From: Hydnum rufescens UP504
Taxonomy: Eukaryota; Basidiomycota; Agaricomycetes; Cantharellales; Hydnaceae
Direction: 5' to 3'
Assembly: GCA_014904985.1 (NCBI GenBank)
Contig: MU129097.1
Span: forward strand, 45,800-75,193
Length of the DNA stretch: 29,394 nucleotides
The position numbers were made by a program, and so were the translations under genes. The notes under the pieces were generated by a model that saw nothing but the letters and a program-made list of their open reading frames with translations, searched no databases and was not told the origin of the DNA. Below, piece by piece: positions 10,601-20,713 of the stretch. The first letter of the stretch is position 1, and each line of letters starts with the position of its first letter.

Positions 10601-10977
10601 TTCTGCCCGGAGGGTCCATTGCAGTTAGTTTTCATGCATGAACTGCGGAAAGTTGGCACAGGGTGCCACCCATTGGAAGTTGCGCTCATGAGCTTTGTGT
10701 ATGGTGTCACCAACTGAGGGAGAATCATGTTCCATTGCCTAGCAGATGCCATTTGTTTCTCCGATGTTGTGCGATATGTTCGTTTTGTTGGAGAACAGAC
10801 AGCAGGAGACTCAGTAAATACATCATTCGCACCGAGATTGTCCAGAGGTATCGAACTGGGAGCCGCTGGTGCACCACTGTCATCATTTTCACCTGTCCTA
10901 GTTTCTGCATGACTACACTTCGCACGAAGTAGCTGAGTATTTCTCTGATACAGAGTCCGGCCCCCAGCATGAATCAC
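7552..10977 (-). pseudogene. KDZ-family transposase (KDZ-2), intron-bearing, broken by TGA codons
   Basis: Spliced by eye, this gives a KDZ transposase colinear with KDZ-1. Introns (plus coordinates): 10518-10571, 10238-10290, 9886-9941, 9347-9407, 9099-9151, 8824-8875 and 8376-8433, each GT-AG and 52-61 nt. Motifs in order: QWNMILPQLVTPYTKLM, a cysteine cluster (YLDVCKCCPA), LFPSAPVQPTLTV, CPICCGG, FVSPEECEAMKRYIEG, CGESF, FLHDLACQ, LHAYGHQFVCQIMYHP, TDGEGTKQFW, RVSGFHQHLYTID, a coiled-coil region, and an acidic tail ending DVDIDLE. In-frame TGA codons at 8621, 8293, 7975 and 7849 interrupt otherwise continuous coding sequence, so it is a pseudogene. No ATG is obvious at the 5' limit of exon 1 (10977 is a GTG), so the true start is unknown. 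The DANF aspartate of KDZ-1 aligns with Ser (FSGN). Confidence 0.88.
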
Positions 10978-11125
10978 AGGAATGAAAGCATCGACTTTTC
11001 ATTTGAGGGATGATTGGTGGTGGACATGCAGTACTTCTGTTGAAGAGTTCAAAGGCCTGCACACGGGAGTTACAGGATGATTGTCATGAGACTGTATGAG
11101 GCGGGGGGTGAATCGATTATTTGAA

Positions 11126-11629
11126 TCACCATGGTGGGCGGCAGTTGGTGGCTGCATACTGCATGACTCGGAATTTAACGCCTTTGATGTCGTGGGTCAC
11201 CTTGGTTTCTTGCAATGTGACATATGAGATGCATGGTGGCTCCTGGGCCTTGGAGTTCCCTCAGATTCAACAATGCCCTGTTGGTTTGTTAATGATAGGT
11301 TCCTGTACAACAGATAGGATCCTTATGCTCTGGATAGTAGTACACTGGCGATTGAAACCCTGGAATACTACATTCCGTATGCATGGATTTGATCTATGTG
11401 GATCAGATGCCCCAACAATAGCAGGAATGGTATCATGAATGTGTGACGCTGGCGGCTCACTAATATGAATGATTGGGTTGCCAGTGAGAGCAGTCCTATC
11501 CACAATGGCATTATGACGTTGAGTTGGAGCATTACGACATGGAGATTGATGTAGTGGACTGGGGTTTGCCTCTAGTTGGTTCGAAAATCCAACTTGAACA
11601 AGCCCACGTATTGGAGCATTGCTGGGCAT
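11126..11629 (-). pseudogene. coding-like segment upstream of KDZ-2
   Basis: A minus-strand frame opens near 11629 (MPSNAPIRGLVQVGF), runs through NPIIHISEPPASHIHD and SDPHRSNPCIRNVVFQGF, and after TGA codons at 11267 and 11261 goes on with strongly protein-like sequence (PPCISYVTLQETKVTHDIKG, KFRVMQYAATNCRPPW) up to another TGA at 11126. It could be far N-terminal exons of KDZ-2 or a separate passenger gene carried in the same element. I do not recognise the family. It lies between the KDZ-2 core and the distal GTGTAGCTACAC motifs, so it is probably inside the element. Confidence 0.4.
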
Positions 11630-11639
11630 GTGTCTAGGT

Positions 11640-12223
11640 GGGATACTGAACTAATCAGTGGGTCAGCAATGGTAATGAATGATGCATTTTTACGTGATGC
11701 AGCGATGGGTATGACTGACCACTCTAAGTAAAACGTTGTGCGGGCAGCATGATCATGGATATAAATGCGTATCTTTCATGGAGTGTTTGGTTATTTTCTG
11801 CCTGAAGCAGATATTAAGGTGTAACACACATGCAACAGGAGCGGGATGGCATCAGCTCAATGAACCAATGCAATGGGACCTTCCCAGTTAGGAAGAACTA
11901 GTGTAGCAACACTATTTCAAATTAGTGTAGCTACACTAAAACTCATAAGAGCACTGACCACACTCCCTATCCCAAATTGGTGCCAGATGAACATAGTCTG
12001 CTACATGATATGATGCTATAGCATGGCCCTGGCCACAGAATAGAGACAGAGAAGAAATGGAAGGTAAACAAGAGTGGAATGAAGGCCAGTGGCATCCAAA
12101 TCCCATGGACAGAAGCAAAACCGTGGTGATTGCCCTCTAGGGATCCTGCATCAGTTAAAAAGTCCAACTCCATCCACTCCATCCTCCCCCAAACTTACCG
12201 CTTATCCCCCCCCCAGCGGGATC
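11640..12223. other. intergenic sequence before the GRF gene
   Basis: Apart from the GTGTAGC motifs listed separately I see no clear gene. The last about 100 bp reads in frame with the GRF gene (SPTPSTPSSPKLTAYPPPSG) and resembles a Ser/Pro-rich N-terminus, but no ATG in that frame precedes 12224. A CCCCCCCCCAG just upstream of 12217 could be an intron acceptor. Confidence 0.35.
11885..11945. repeat. distal GTGTAGC palindromes of the KDZ-2 element
   Basis: Two motifs, GTGTAGCAACACTA and GTGTAGCTACACTA, lie about 25 bp apart. They match the palindromes clustered at the opposite end of the KDZ-2 gene (7227-7506) and mark a plausible outer limit of the element, which would then span about 7134-11945 (4.8 kb). 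I could not find long terminal inverted repeats or a target-site duplication. Confidence 0.5.
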
Positions 12224-12904
12224 ATGTCGACACCTCCAAATTGTTGGTGTGAGCATCCTGGTGAGGCCGGAGCAGATTGCAGCCTGGGTAAATGCTTGAA
12301 TTGATCACTATTCCATTTAGCTGTGTTGTGGACTGTACGAAAGGACTCACCCAACCAAGGACATAAGTTCTTTGCCTGTAGGGTTCACAGCAAACACATG
12401 ACCTCTTGTGGTTACTTCGGTGAGTCAACAATAATTGCTTCGTTGAATGCCATAACACTCATGCACCCATTAGAGTGGGCCGATCCACCCATAAACAATC
12501 CCACCCAGTCTTTGACACCCCCGAATACCCCAACGTCTTCTCGTGTCTTGCATTCTACACCGGGTCGTCCAAGATCTACAGCGCGTGGGTCTCAACATTA
12601 CGAACATTGTGAAGGAGACTCGGTATGCACAAAGTAAAAATTCTCACACCAAAAACTGATGTCGGACGTATAGACCGTGCCCAATTCCCCCACTAAGCAC
12701 TCGAAATTGGCTGCTGGCATTGAGGATTTGATGGAAATCCTGAACAACGTCCTTGCTGGTGTTACAGAGGTGAGAGGCTGTCTCAAAAATGATGTGCATG
12801 TCATCAAGCAACAGCAGACTGAGACCGAGAGCAAGATTGCTGAGATGGATGATCGTCTTTGTGCCCTGGAGGACATTGTTGAAGCTATCGTATACAATTA
12901 TTAA
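12224..12904 (+). CDS. GRF-type zinc-finger protein with C-terminal coiled coil
   Basis: A small intron-bearing gene that looks intact. The first in-frame ATG (12224) gives MSTPPNCWCEHPGEAG, then TVRKDSPNQGHKFFACRV and CGYF|EWADPP, the GRF zinc-finger pattern (CxC, then N-x-G-[RH]-x-F, then C, then CG-[FY]-F-x-W). GRF fingers bind nucleic acid in DNA-repair and processing proteins, and stand-alone versions are common in basidiomycetes. Introns 12420-12473 (54 nt, GTGAGT donor) and 12623-12673 (51 nt, GTATGC donor) restore the frame. At 12288-12320 there is either a 33-nt intron or retained sequence with one TGA (12316 region). After a Ser/Thr/Pro linker the protein ends in a heptad-like helix (AGIEDLMEILNNVLAGVTEV ... 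KIAEMDDRLCALEDIV), likely an oligomerising coiled coil, with a TAA stop at about 12902. Specific substrate unknown. Confidence 0.75.
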
Positions 12905-13419
12905 CACAGATACCACCTTGTTAGTAATGTAGTGGTTTGCACCTTGAACAGTGCCTTTGAACTTGAATAATGGTCCTGTGGTATGAGTGGGAGTGAGGAT
13001 ATACACTGCAAGACCAAAGAAAAAATGATGGCACTGCTCTCACCTATTTAGGCAGCTCAGCATGCATGACAGTCATGGCCGCATGGCCCCTTGAGTTGTC
13101 CGCAGCATGCACAGTGCATGAAAAAAATGTAGGGGGAGGGGAGAGATAACATGAATGAAAAACCACAGATGTAGGGATGCTATCAAATACTCACCTTAAG
13201 ACATCATGGGCTGACTAGAGCCTTCCTCCTTTTATCTAGACAAGGAACTACTGCATGAGTGAGAGAGAGAGAGAGAGGGAAATATGGATTTACCATGTAG
13301 GCAGACTTGGCCAAAGGCAGTCCCACTGGGACACTAAGGCAGATAATGCTGGTAACTATGAGGGCAGGGCATTATATCAATGTGAAAAGGGCTGGGGGAC
13401 GAAACGTTCCTATGAGATG
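12905..13419. other. intergenic, includes a GA microsatellite
   Basis: No supported gene. A (GA)n tract of about 16-18 nt lies near 13260-13277. The rest is unremarkable and ends at the foldback element. Confidence 0.5.
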
Positions 13420-14432
13420 TAACGACTCAACACCAGAGTTAGCCAAGCCCAGGAAAGCAATGAAAAGCGCCCAACTGCTAGTGACAAACCCATGACACAG
13501 AAAGATATATGAGAAAATAACAAGATATATCATTCGTATGTGGCTAATAATAGATATATTTGAGAAAAAATCAATGAATAAAGAAGAGATGAGCCCAATA
13601 TGAAGCATTTCCATCCCCTGCAAGGACTTACAGGCACATCTGACATCTCCTAGAGGCTTTCTCTCTAGCTATTAATTTTTATATGATACACCTCACTCCT
13701 TTGAGTCACTCTGCCACCCTGAGAAGGTCACTAGGACTACTTAAGACCAAAATTTCCTTATTTAGTTAAGTATATTTGCCATCCTGTGGGTTTGGATCAC
13801 TATGAGTATGCAAGGCATTCTGTTCTGATATATATATATACCATGCCTACAGTTTTATAATTTTTCCATAATTTTCCAAGCAAAAAAATGTTGTGTCACA
13901 ATTTTGAGACTTGAGGCAACCAAACATCACTTGTATTCAAAACTCACTCTGGTCTGCCAAAGTAATTCTCAGATTTTTATTCTCAGAAAATTATGAAAAA
14001 ATAATAAAACTGTACACATGGTATCCATATATCTCAGCACACAGTATCTTGCATATCCATGGTGATCCAAACCCCACAGGACAGCAAATATACATGACCA
14101 AATGAGGAATTTTGGTCTTAACTGGTCCTGGTGACCTTCTTAGGGTGGCAGAACAGTTCAAAAGAGTGAGGTGTATCATATAAAAACTAATCGCGAGAAA
14201 AAAAGCCTCCGGGCAATGTCAGATGTGCCCCAAAGCCCTTGATGGGGATGTAAATGCTTCATATCGGACTCATCTCCTCTTTATTCATTGATATTTTCTC
14301 GTGGATATCCATTGTTAACCACATAAATGATGATTTATCTTGTTATTTTCTCATATATCTTTCTGTGTTGTGGGTTTGTCACCTGCAGTTGGGCGCTTTC
14401 TGGGCTCGGCCACTCCCGGTGTTGAGTGATTA
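13420..14432. mobile_element. foldback (giant inverted-repeat) element, about 1 kb
   Basis: Two diverged arms of about 450 bp face each other: 13420-13880 and about 13980-14432, separated by a loop of about 100 nt. The right arm read in reverse complement matches the left arm throughout, for example GAAAGATATATGAGAAAATA, TATATGATACACCTCACTC and TTTGGATCAC. The ends are CTCAACACC and GGTGTTGAG, flanked on both sides by TA (13420-13421, 14431-14432), which suggests a TA target-site duplication as in Tc1/mariner-like MITEs. No transposase is encoded, and ORFs in the arms are chance. The arms differ at many positions, so the insertion is not recent. Confidence 0.85.
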
Positions 14433-14622
14433 TATTCATTTGGCAGTCATTGGATTGATTCAACTCCTGCAGCCTGTATGCACTACATGGCCCATACATA
14501 CTCTTAATAAATCTGAGTCTAAAAACCCCACCTTGGCAGACATTGAGTTGCACCACATTAATGCACATTAATGCACCGATCTGACTGACTTCAGCAGTAG
14601 CCGAAATAACCTATAGTCCGAA

Positions 14623-15006
14623 TCAATGACAAGCTAAAGAATTGCACAGCATTGCAACACTCCCTTCTGTGCAAATAGGATCTGAAATAATATAATTTGC
14701 TATGGCCGGGAAGTAGCTGCATATAACCAACCCCACCTGATTTTCCCCTGATGCTGACAATCTATCCTCGAACAGTGCATGGGTTATGGGCAGAGTGCAC
14801 AATGGTATATATCGATTGAACATATTCCATGCTATACTGAGCTCTGCATTATTTTCAGTGCCCTGGAATTGTTTCCCCCAAATTGCCCCATTTGTCTCAA
14901 TCCAAGCTGCTGACCCCTGATCTGCTTCAGACACAATTTGGACGTTTATGTTCACCCATCTCTGGCTTTTGTATGGATTTTTCCAATCAAACATGGTGAG
15001 TTCCAT
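14623..15006 (-). CDS. candidate ORF, unknown product
   Basis: A 127-codon open frame on the minus strand, starting MELTMFDWKNPYKSQRW and containing QIVSEADQGSAAWIETNGA and LSIAWNMFNRYIPLC. Residue composition is protein-like and no stops interrupt it, but I recognise no family and see no promoter, introns or homologue in the window. It might be an exon of a larger decayed gene transcribed away from gene B, or chance. Low confidence. Confidence 0.22.
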   Translation of the reverse strand: MELTMFDWKNPYKSQRWVNINVQIVSEADQGSAAWIETNGAIWGKQFQGTENNAELSIAWNMFNRYIPLCTLPITHALFEDRLSASGENQVGLVICSYFPAIANYIISDPICTEGSVAMLCNSLACH

Positions 15007-16758
15007 TGTTCATTTACTTCCTTGTGTAGTAGCTCAGGAAGGACTTGCCCCCCTCCCATCCCCTCGCTTGACCATGGCTCGCCAGAGAAACCCCCTGCAT
15101 GGTGTGAACAATTTCGTGTTTTTCAAGGCACTATGATCATACTGACCGGCCTCCAAAGGCAAACCAAGAGGATGCCAAGTTCTTCACCCTCTTCAATGTT
15201 CGTTTTTCACCTTACACTGGTGACACAATCTAACTGCTAATTTCATTCAGCGGCAATGACCAATTCGCAAGGCAGCTAGAAGGAATCATGCTGTCACTAT
15301 GAATTCAGATGCCGCCGCCCTCTGTGTAGCAGCAGCCTCTAACAAGCAAGAACGGAGCAGTAAACCTGCCCTGCAAAAAAGAGCAGCTAAGTGGAAGGAG
15401 CCTGAGGTCAGCCTTCTAACATGATCCAATTGCCACAGCTAACGTACTCAAAGAGTTCTAAGAAAACAGATGATACCAAAGAAGAGGTGCCTGTCCCCAT
15501 GAAGCATCACCACAAGAATTCACTTAGCCCCAAAAAAAGCATCGGCAAGGATCCTGGAATGACAGAATGATGTCACTGCCATGAATGAGGTGCAGGGCAG
15601 AATCCTTGATGATCGCGTATATGAGTCTCACTCTTTGAATACAGACGGAACCAGCCACTACTCGTGTAGAGGGGGAGACCGCATTCATGGATCATGAAAT
15701 CGAATTGGAGAGCTGCCCTTGCCACATGCATCATCTGTCCTTCCACCTTATGAAGAACTTCCAAATACACTAATTTCCCCTTCCAGAAATCCATGAATTA
15801 CACTCCTCCACCAACTCCTTGTGAACCTTCCGAGGCAGCTTCCAGAAGCTTTGGAATATGACTTCGCATTTGGACAGCCTTTCGAAGATGACCTAGATGA
15901 TGATGATGTTCAAGCATTTTACCATGATTCTCTTGCTAATATATTTGGGACTCGTGCCAGCATTTGGAACACAACGTGAGAGAGGCACCTTGAGGTGTTC
16001 AAAATTTGCTCTGCTCCCCTGACGAAAGGACAACTATCCCCTATTCAAATTGCAATGGAGATGGATGGCTCAGTCTTATGGGGCCGCAGAAAACACGCTG
16101 TCGCAATTGCAGATGACTTCAAGAGAGTCTTTGCCAGTGTCCCTGGTGATGGTCCAATGCTCCAGTGGGTTGAAAACCTTATTTCCATGGCCCAAACTTC
16201 CTATGCTTTGTTCAATAAGGAATATGTATGTATTTCCTGCACTTTACTATTCGTTTTTTTAATGTATTTTCACAGGAGAGCTCCAGCATCCACAAGAGCA
16301 AGACTCAACATAACCCGCCTGCCACCTCAGTCTCCACCCATGATACTGACTCTAACACCCTCCAACCCCTACAATTGAAGTTTTACCATGCACCTCCCCT
16401 GGTTCGACTCACTCAGGGGGTGAACGGACGTCTATTTGCTGTCAATAAGGGCAATGAAATTATCAAGAGTGATCTAGATCCAGATATGGAAGACATGTTT
16501 GATCTGACAAATGTCTCTGAGGACGAAATCGACAAAGACCATTTCCTGGAACTCGACAAACCCTCTCCACCTGTGAAATGTAAAAAAAAGTCTCCCACTG
16601 CCCCCAATTCAGCTGTAATTGGCAATCACCGCAATGGTACAGGCAACGCTACTGGTGAGAACAACAATTGGGGATTGCAGAGTCAGTGACCTCTCAAAAC
16701 CAAGCATCGGGTGATCAAAAGCAAACTATTCATTGATGATGATCACTATGATGGCGAC

Positions 16759-17028
16759 GGTGGAATTAACACTGGTGGAATCGACAGTGGTGGAATCGAC
16801 AATGGTGGAATCGACAGCAGGGGGATTGGTAACAGTGGAATCAACGACGGTGGAATTGCTGATGGTGGAATTGCTGACAGTGGAATTGCTGACGGTAGAA
16901 TTGATGATGGTGGAATCGCTGACAGTGGAATCGATGATGGCGGAATTGATGATGGTGGAATCAACAACAGTGGAATCAACGACAATGGAATCAATGACAA
17001 TGGAAGCGACAATGGTGGAATCGGCACT
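16759..17028 (+). repeat. 15-bp coding minisatellite in gene B
   Basis: About 18 units of 15 bp, consensus GGTGGAATCGACAGT, encoding Gly-Gly-Ile-Asp/Asn/Ala-Ser/Gly pentapeptides. The array is in frame with the conserved blocks on both sides (TGA at 16687 before it, two adjacent TGAs at 17083 and 17086 after it). The period is strictly a multiple of three. The regular glycine/asparagine pattern suggests an extended or beta-type low-complexity spacer; structure is inferred. Confidence 0.93.
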
Positions 17029-19124
17029 GGCCAGGACGACAGTGGTGAGATCAATGGCAGTGCGGCCAAGTCCACACCTGGCTGATGATTAACCCAACTT
17101 GAGGAGGATGAAATCCTGGACCTTGCGGATGATCTGGACCATCAGGTGGAGGATATGGCCACCCATATGAATGTCCCTATCTCCCGAATCTGGCTCGCTC
17201 TCGGTATGCTCTTCAAGGACAAGAGAGCCCCATCTGCCTGGACAGGATTCCAGAAGACATTTAAGGACATGAATAAGAAACTGCGTGACCAAAGTAAGCT
17301 AAATACTCTTATCATATATCCCTCTCCTCATGTTTTTTTGGTAGGTCTGCAGGTGTGGACATGCAACGTTGTGGCACCGGCATACAATGCCCATAGAGCT
17401 TCGCTTGATAATGAAGGGCTTAAAAAGTTCAAAGATGATATGATCCAGCATTGCATGGATGACGAAGCATCTAAAGACCTAACCAAGGTGTTGAATGGGG
17501 GGCGTGCTAAAGTTATGGATCGCATTGGTAACCAGCTCTCTCGCCAGGTGAGTATGATATGCTCAAGCCTCATGTATCCTATTGACTCACTATTTATAGG
17601 CACGAGCCTTGGAGAAACTTAATGTCATTGTGGCAGGCTATGTTCTGTGCGGAGACCCCAGCGATGGTCGCGCTGTTACTCAGAATTCATTTTTTGGGAT
17701 GCCAGCAGTCGTGAAAGCATTCCAGGATATGCACCAAGACATGGCACATCATTTCTCCGACATTATTGTTCGAGTATAGTAGGCCCCCACTTCCTTAGTC
17801 CATTTATACTCAACATCTGACATTTTTTGTGTCGTTTCAGTTCTGAAACACACAAAAGTAGTTGTCCAGACATGGATCTGTGGTCTGAAGAGGCACGTAA
17901 TAAATTGCGTGGGTCCAATGCTGCCATACATGACCAAGAAAAAAAAAGTATTCATTGACTTCTTATGCTCTCTTCGTGAGTCCTTCCCATGCTTACTTTT
18001 CTGTTCTTTTTTAACTAATCACTAACTGATCCACAAACCCACCCAGTCCCAGATGGTTTTGTGCCATTCAAGCATATTTTTGTGGGTATGGGGCAAGTGT
18101 GCCTTGAATGCGGTGTTTGGCTGGTTGGATGGCCTTCATTCCAGCAATTCCCCCACAGGTGTAGTGGTGTGAAGTGGAGTGCCATGGGGTCTGAAGCCAC
18201 ACAGAACCTAATATCTTTCATTTGGATATTAAAAAATAGGCAGAATTTCAAGCTCATGAAGTGGACAGATGGTAAGCATGGGTCTCTTTTGCGATACTTT
18301 CTCTGACTTTTCATCCTTTAGATGAGCTATACAACAAAAGCCACGGAAACAATGGCTCTATTAGCCTCGTTGTAGACACCGAGGAGAGAACACATATAAG
18401 GGCAGATGAAATTGACAATGGGGAACATCATTTCCTTTGATGTTCTGAGCCCTCGCGACCACCCTCCCATTCTTGTGTCTCTATGCATAGCTGTACCCCT
18501 GCACAGGGAAATGTGCCCATACCTCAGAAGGCCTCTGGGCGCACCTGGGCAACTGTGGAGGAAATGAGGCACAAACGGCTTGTTCGCACCTTGAATAAAC
18601 TTGATGCTGAAAAGGTTTCCTCCAAGGTCCATAAAATGTCACAAAGGGCTGCTATCACATCGGTTCGAGTCCCATCTGGGCGTTCCACAGACCTACCGGC
18701 ACTTTCCCTTCCAGATGAGGTGGATCACGTCAATCCTCTCTCACCAACATTCACTGTCGACTCCTATGATTCATCCCATCCCCCTACCCATTCCAATGAT
18801 GTCACAATCGCTACTACGGACCCGTCCATGGGAAATTCTAGCCATCAGGGACTGCATGGCCCTTCTCTCTGGGTTAGTGTGCCGAATGAACAACCTGCTC
18901 ACAACCTGTGCCCTCCTGACACATTGCAAAATGCTGCCTCTCACAGCAATTCCTCACTTGGCCCATCCTTGTATCCTGGTCCCTCAACAACTAGTGATTT
19001 GCTCGGCAGTGAAAAATATCCTGTCTCGGCAGACAGTGATCAACCAACTCGTGCACATCCCCTGCTGTCACCAAACCCACGAAATCTGAACCATGCACCT
19101 CCTCAAGAGGATCATGACAGATGA

Positions 19125-19525
19125 AACTCGGAATCTCATGTGGAGAACTCCAGGGCCTCGTCTGGATCGTGATGGACAAAATTCGGGACCTAATCTGCAG
19201 AATGCCAGACCTCGTCTGGATCATGATGGATGAAACTCAGAATCTCACATGGAGAACTCAGGGCCTCGTCTGGATCATGACGGACAAAATTCGGGACCTT
19301 ATCTGCAGAACGCCAGACCTCGTCTGGATTTGTGATGGATGAAATTCAGGACCTTATCTGCAGAATGCCGGACCTCGTCTGGATCGTGACAGACAAAACT
19401 TGGAATCTGATCTGGATCTCGATGGACGCCACCAGGGACCTCATCTAGATCGTGATGGATGGAACTCAGGACCTCATTTAGATCATGATGGATGGGGCAT
19501 GGGTATTCATCTAGATCATGATGGA
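19125..19525 (+). repeat. 54/33-bp coding repeats in gene B tail
   Basis: The motif CCTCGTCTGGATCRTGATGG recurs at 19156, 19210, 19264, 19318 and 19373: four 54-bp steps in which one step is 55 bp. The extra T near 19330 shifts the reading frame. After 19400 the spacing falls to about 33 bp with the same core (CATCTAGATCRTGATGGATG). The coding reading is RLDHDGQNSGP-like. The array seems to combine two nested unit sizes. Confidence 0.85.
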
Positions 19526-19738
19526 TGTTTGATGGAGTGTCATGAGAGTATCTCGTCCAGAAACAGCCACCCCTTCAATGGGTATAATAATCTGTCTAAT
19601 GTTCTGAGTAATCGATTCTGGAATGTTGGACTTGGCAGCAAGACCAGAGTTGAATTCCCAGGCAATGAGCGAAGCCAGCCTCCCCTGTCAAGGAGCCCTC
19701 ACGTGCCGTATCAAAGGAATGAACATGGGTATGACCCA

Positions 19739-20000
19739 GGCAACGAACAGTACGAAACAGCAGGGGAAATGAACACACATCTAACTCACTCAATGAACAG
19801 TACCGAAACGGCAGTGGAAATGAGTGTACATATAACCCACCCAATGAATGGTATCGAAACAGCAGCGGAAATGAGCATTCATATAACCCACCCAACGAAC
19901 AGTACTGAAACACCAATGGAAATGCATGTGCATATAGCCCACCCAATGAACAGTACCAAAACGGAAGTGGAAATGGGCATGCATATAATGCGCCCAATAG
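19739..20000 (+). repeat. 51-bp coding repeats in gene B tail
   Basis: Five units of 51 bp, beginning near 19739, 19790, 19841, 19892 and 19943, each containing AACGAACAGTACCGAAAC-like sequence. One frame encodes a Tyr/Asn/Gln-rich heptadecapeptide (NEQYRNSSGNE-SYNPP type); another gives MNSTETAVEMSVHITHP. The Tyr/Asn-rich frame looks more natural and continues as HYWDPGSNGQHPKYWNQAPS, implying a frameshift upstream. Confidence 0.85.
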
Positions 20001-20204
20001 CTGGTGTGATGCATCCAGTGATCAGCATACCCAGCACTGGACTGAAATGCCTGGTAACCATTACTGGGATCCTGGATCCAATGGCCAGCATCCCAAATAT
20101 TGGAATCAAGCACCCAGCAACCAGTACTGGGATAGCTTCGTCACCTCCTCATCTCATGATTCAAATGCCCCCAGTCAAGTTCAAGATTCTCGGCATCGGC
20201 CCAG

Positions 20205-20713
20205 TCCATATTGAAGGCTTCTTCCATTCTTTCAAGACTGATTGATGGGGAGGATGAGGGATCAATAATGTAGACTCAGATATGGATGATGTTGACATTG
20301 ATCTTGAATGAAAAAATTCTTCGTGCTTGCACATTTTTGAAGGCAAATACTGCTATGTGTAGCTACACTGCTTCATTCAATACTCGCCCATAGATGTAGC
20401 TACACTAAATAAATCAGGTAGAAACCATGTAGCTACACTATTTGAAGCACTCTATAGGGTGTAGCTACATGACTACCCTGAGGCACACAACTGTAGCTCC
20501 ACTAATAGTCTAATTCAAAAATGTAGCAACACTACCCCTGAGCTCCCGGGGGCTCCGCCCCCGGACCCCCCCCCGGTGGTGCTACACTTATTTATATGGA
20601 ACATTCTGACTGTAGCTCCACAAAGGTACACATTCAGTCCTACCTTGTTAGGTTGACATCCACACAGGACGAAGTCAACCTAAGGAGGTTGCTGAAATGG
20701 GGGGCCTGAGGTG
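20205..20713 (+). mobile_element. KDZ-2 3'-terminal segment, copy R
   Basis: Inverted duplicate of 7134-7640: the vestigial coding tail (ILSRLIDGEDE, then a 1-nt deletion, then VDSDMDDVDIDLE), the palindromes (GTGTAGCTACAC at about 20357 and later), the GC-rich hairpin near 20546-20573, and the terminal hairpin 20648-20683, ending near GGGGCCTGAGGTG at 20713. No KDZ catalytic sequence lies upstream; gene B sequence abuts it instead. It is therefore a truncated element end, or a terminus captured by gene B or gene C. The 1-nt deletion shows that the tail is no longer translated as in KDZ-2. Confidence 0.8.
20648..20683. repeat. terminal hairpin, copy R
   Basis: TTAGGTTGAC (20648-20657) pairs with GTCAACCTAA (20674-20683). 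The stop codon of gene C (TGA, 20675-20677 on the minus strand) lies inside the distal arm. Confidence 0.75.

Larger units (their letters stand above)
15299..20200 (+). pseudogene. unknown gene B, long repeat-containing, many TGA codons
   Basis: No recognised function. From ATG 15299 (a possible earlier start is ATG 15073) an N-terminus rich in Lys/Ala (KRAAKWKEPE) leads to a helical region (ARILE, NEVQGRILDD), an acidic patch (FEDDLDDDDVQAFYHDSL), a conserved block (SPIQIAMEMDGSVLWGRRKH, LQWVENLISMAQTSYALFNK), a 15-bp repeat, a second block (ISRIWLALGMLFKDKRAPSA, GLKKFKDDMIQHC, QNSFFGMPAVVKAFQDMHQD, HIFVGMGQVCLECGVWLVGW), and a Ser/Pro-rich tail with two more repeat arrays. Introns that restore the frame: 16226-16275, 17294-17344, 17541-17600 and probably one near 17776-17840. 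In-frame TGAs at 15560, 15695, 15794, 15977, 16687, 17083, 17086 and 18438, plus several frameshifts, mark it as a pseudogene. The second block resembles gene A. The 3' end is lost in a KDZ-2-like segment. Confidence 0.6.

Noticed and set aside
16733..17092. Second plus-strand and minus-strand ORFs across the 15-bp repeat
   Set aside because: A repeat with a period divisible by three opens all frames; only the GGIDS frame joins the conserved blocks of gene B.
7134..20713. Long terminal repeats of a retrotransposon
   Set aside because: The two copies are inverted rather than direct, contain a KDZ coding tail, and no reverse transcriptase or integrase motif was seen between them.
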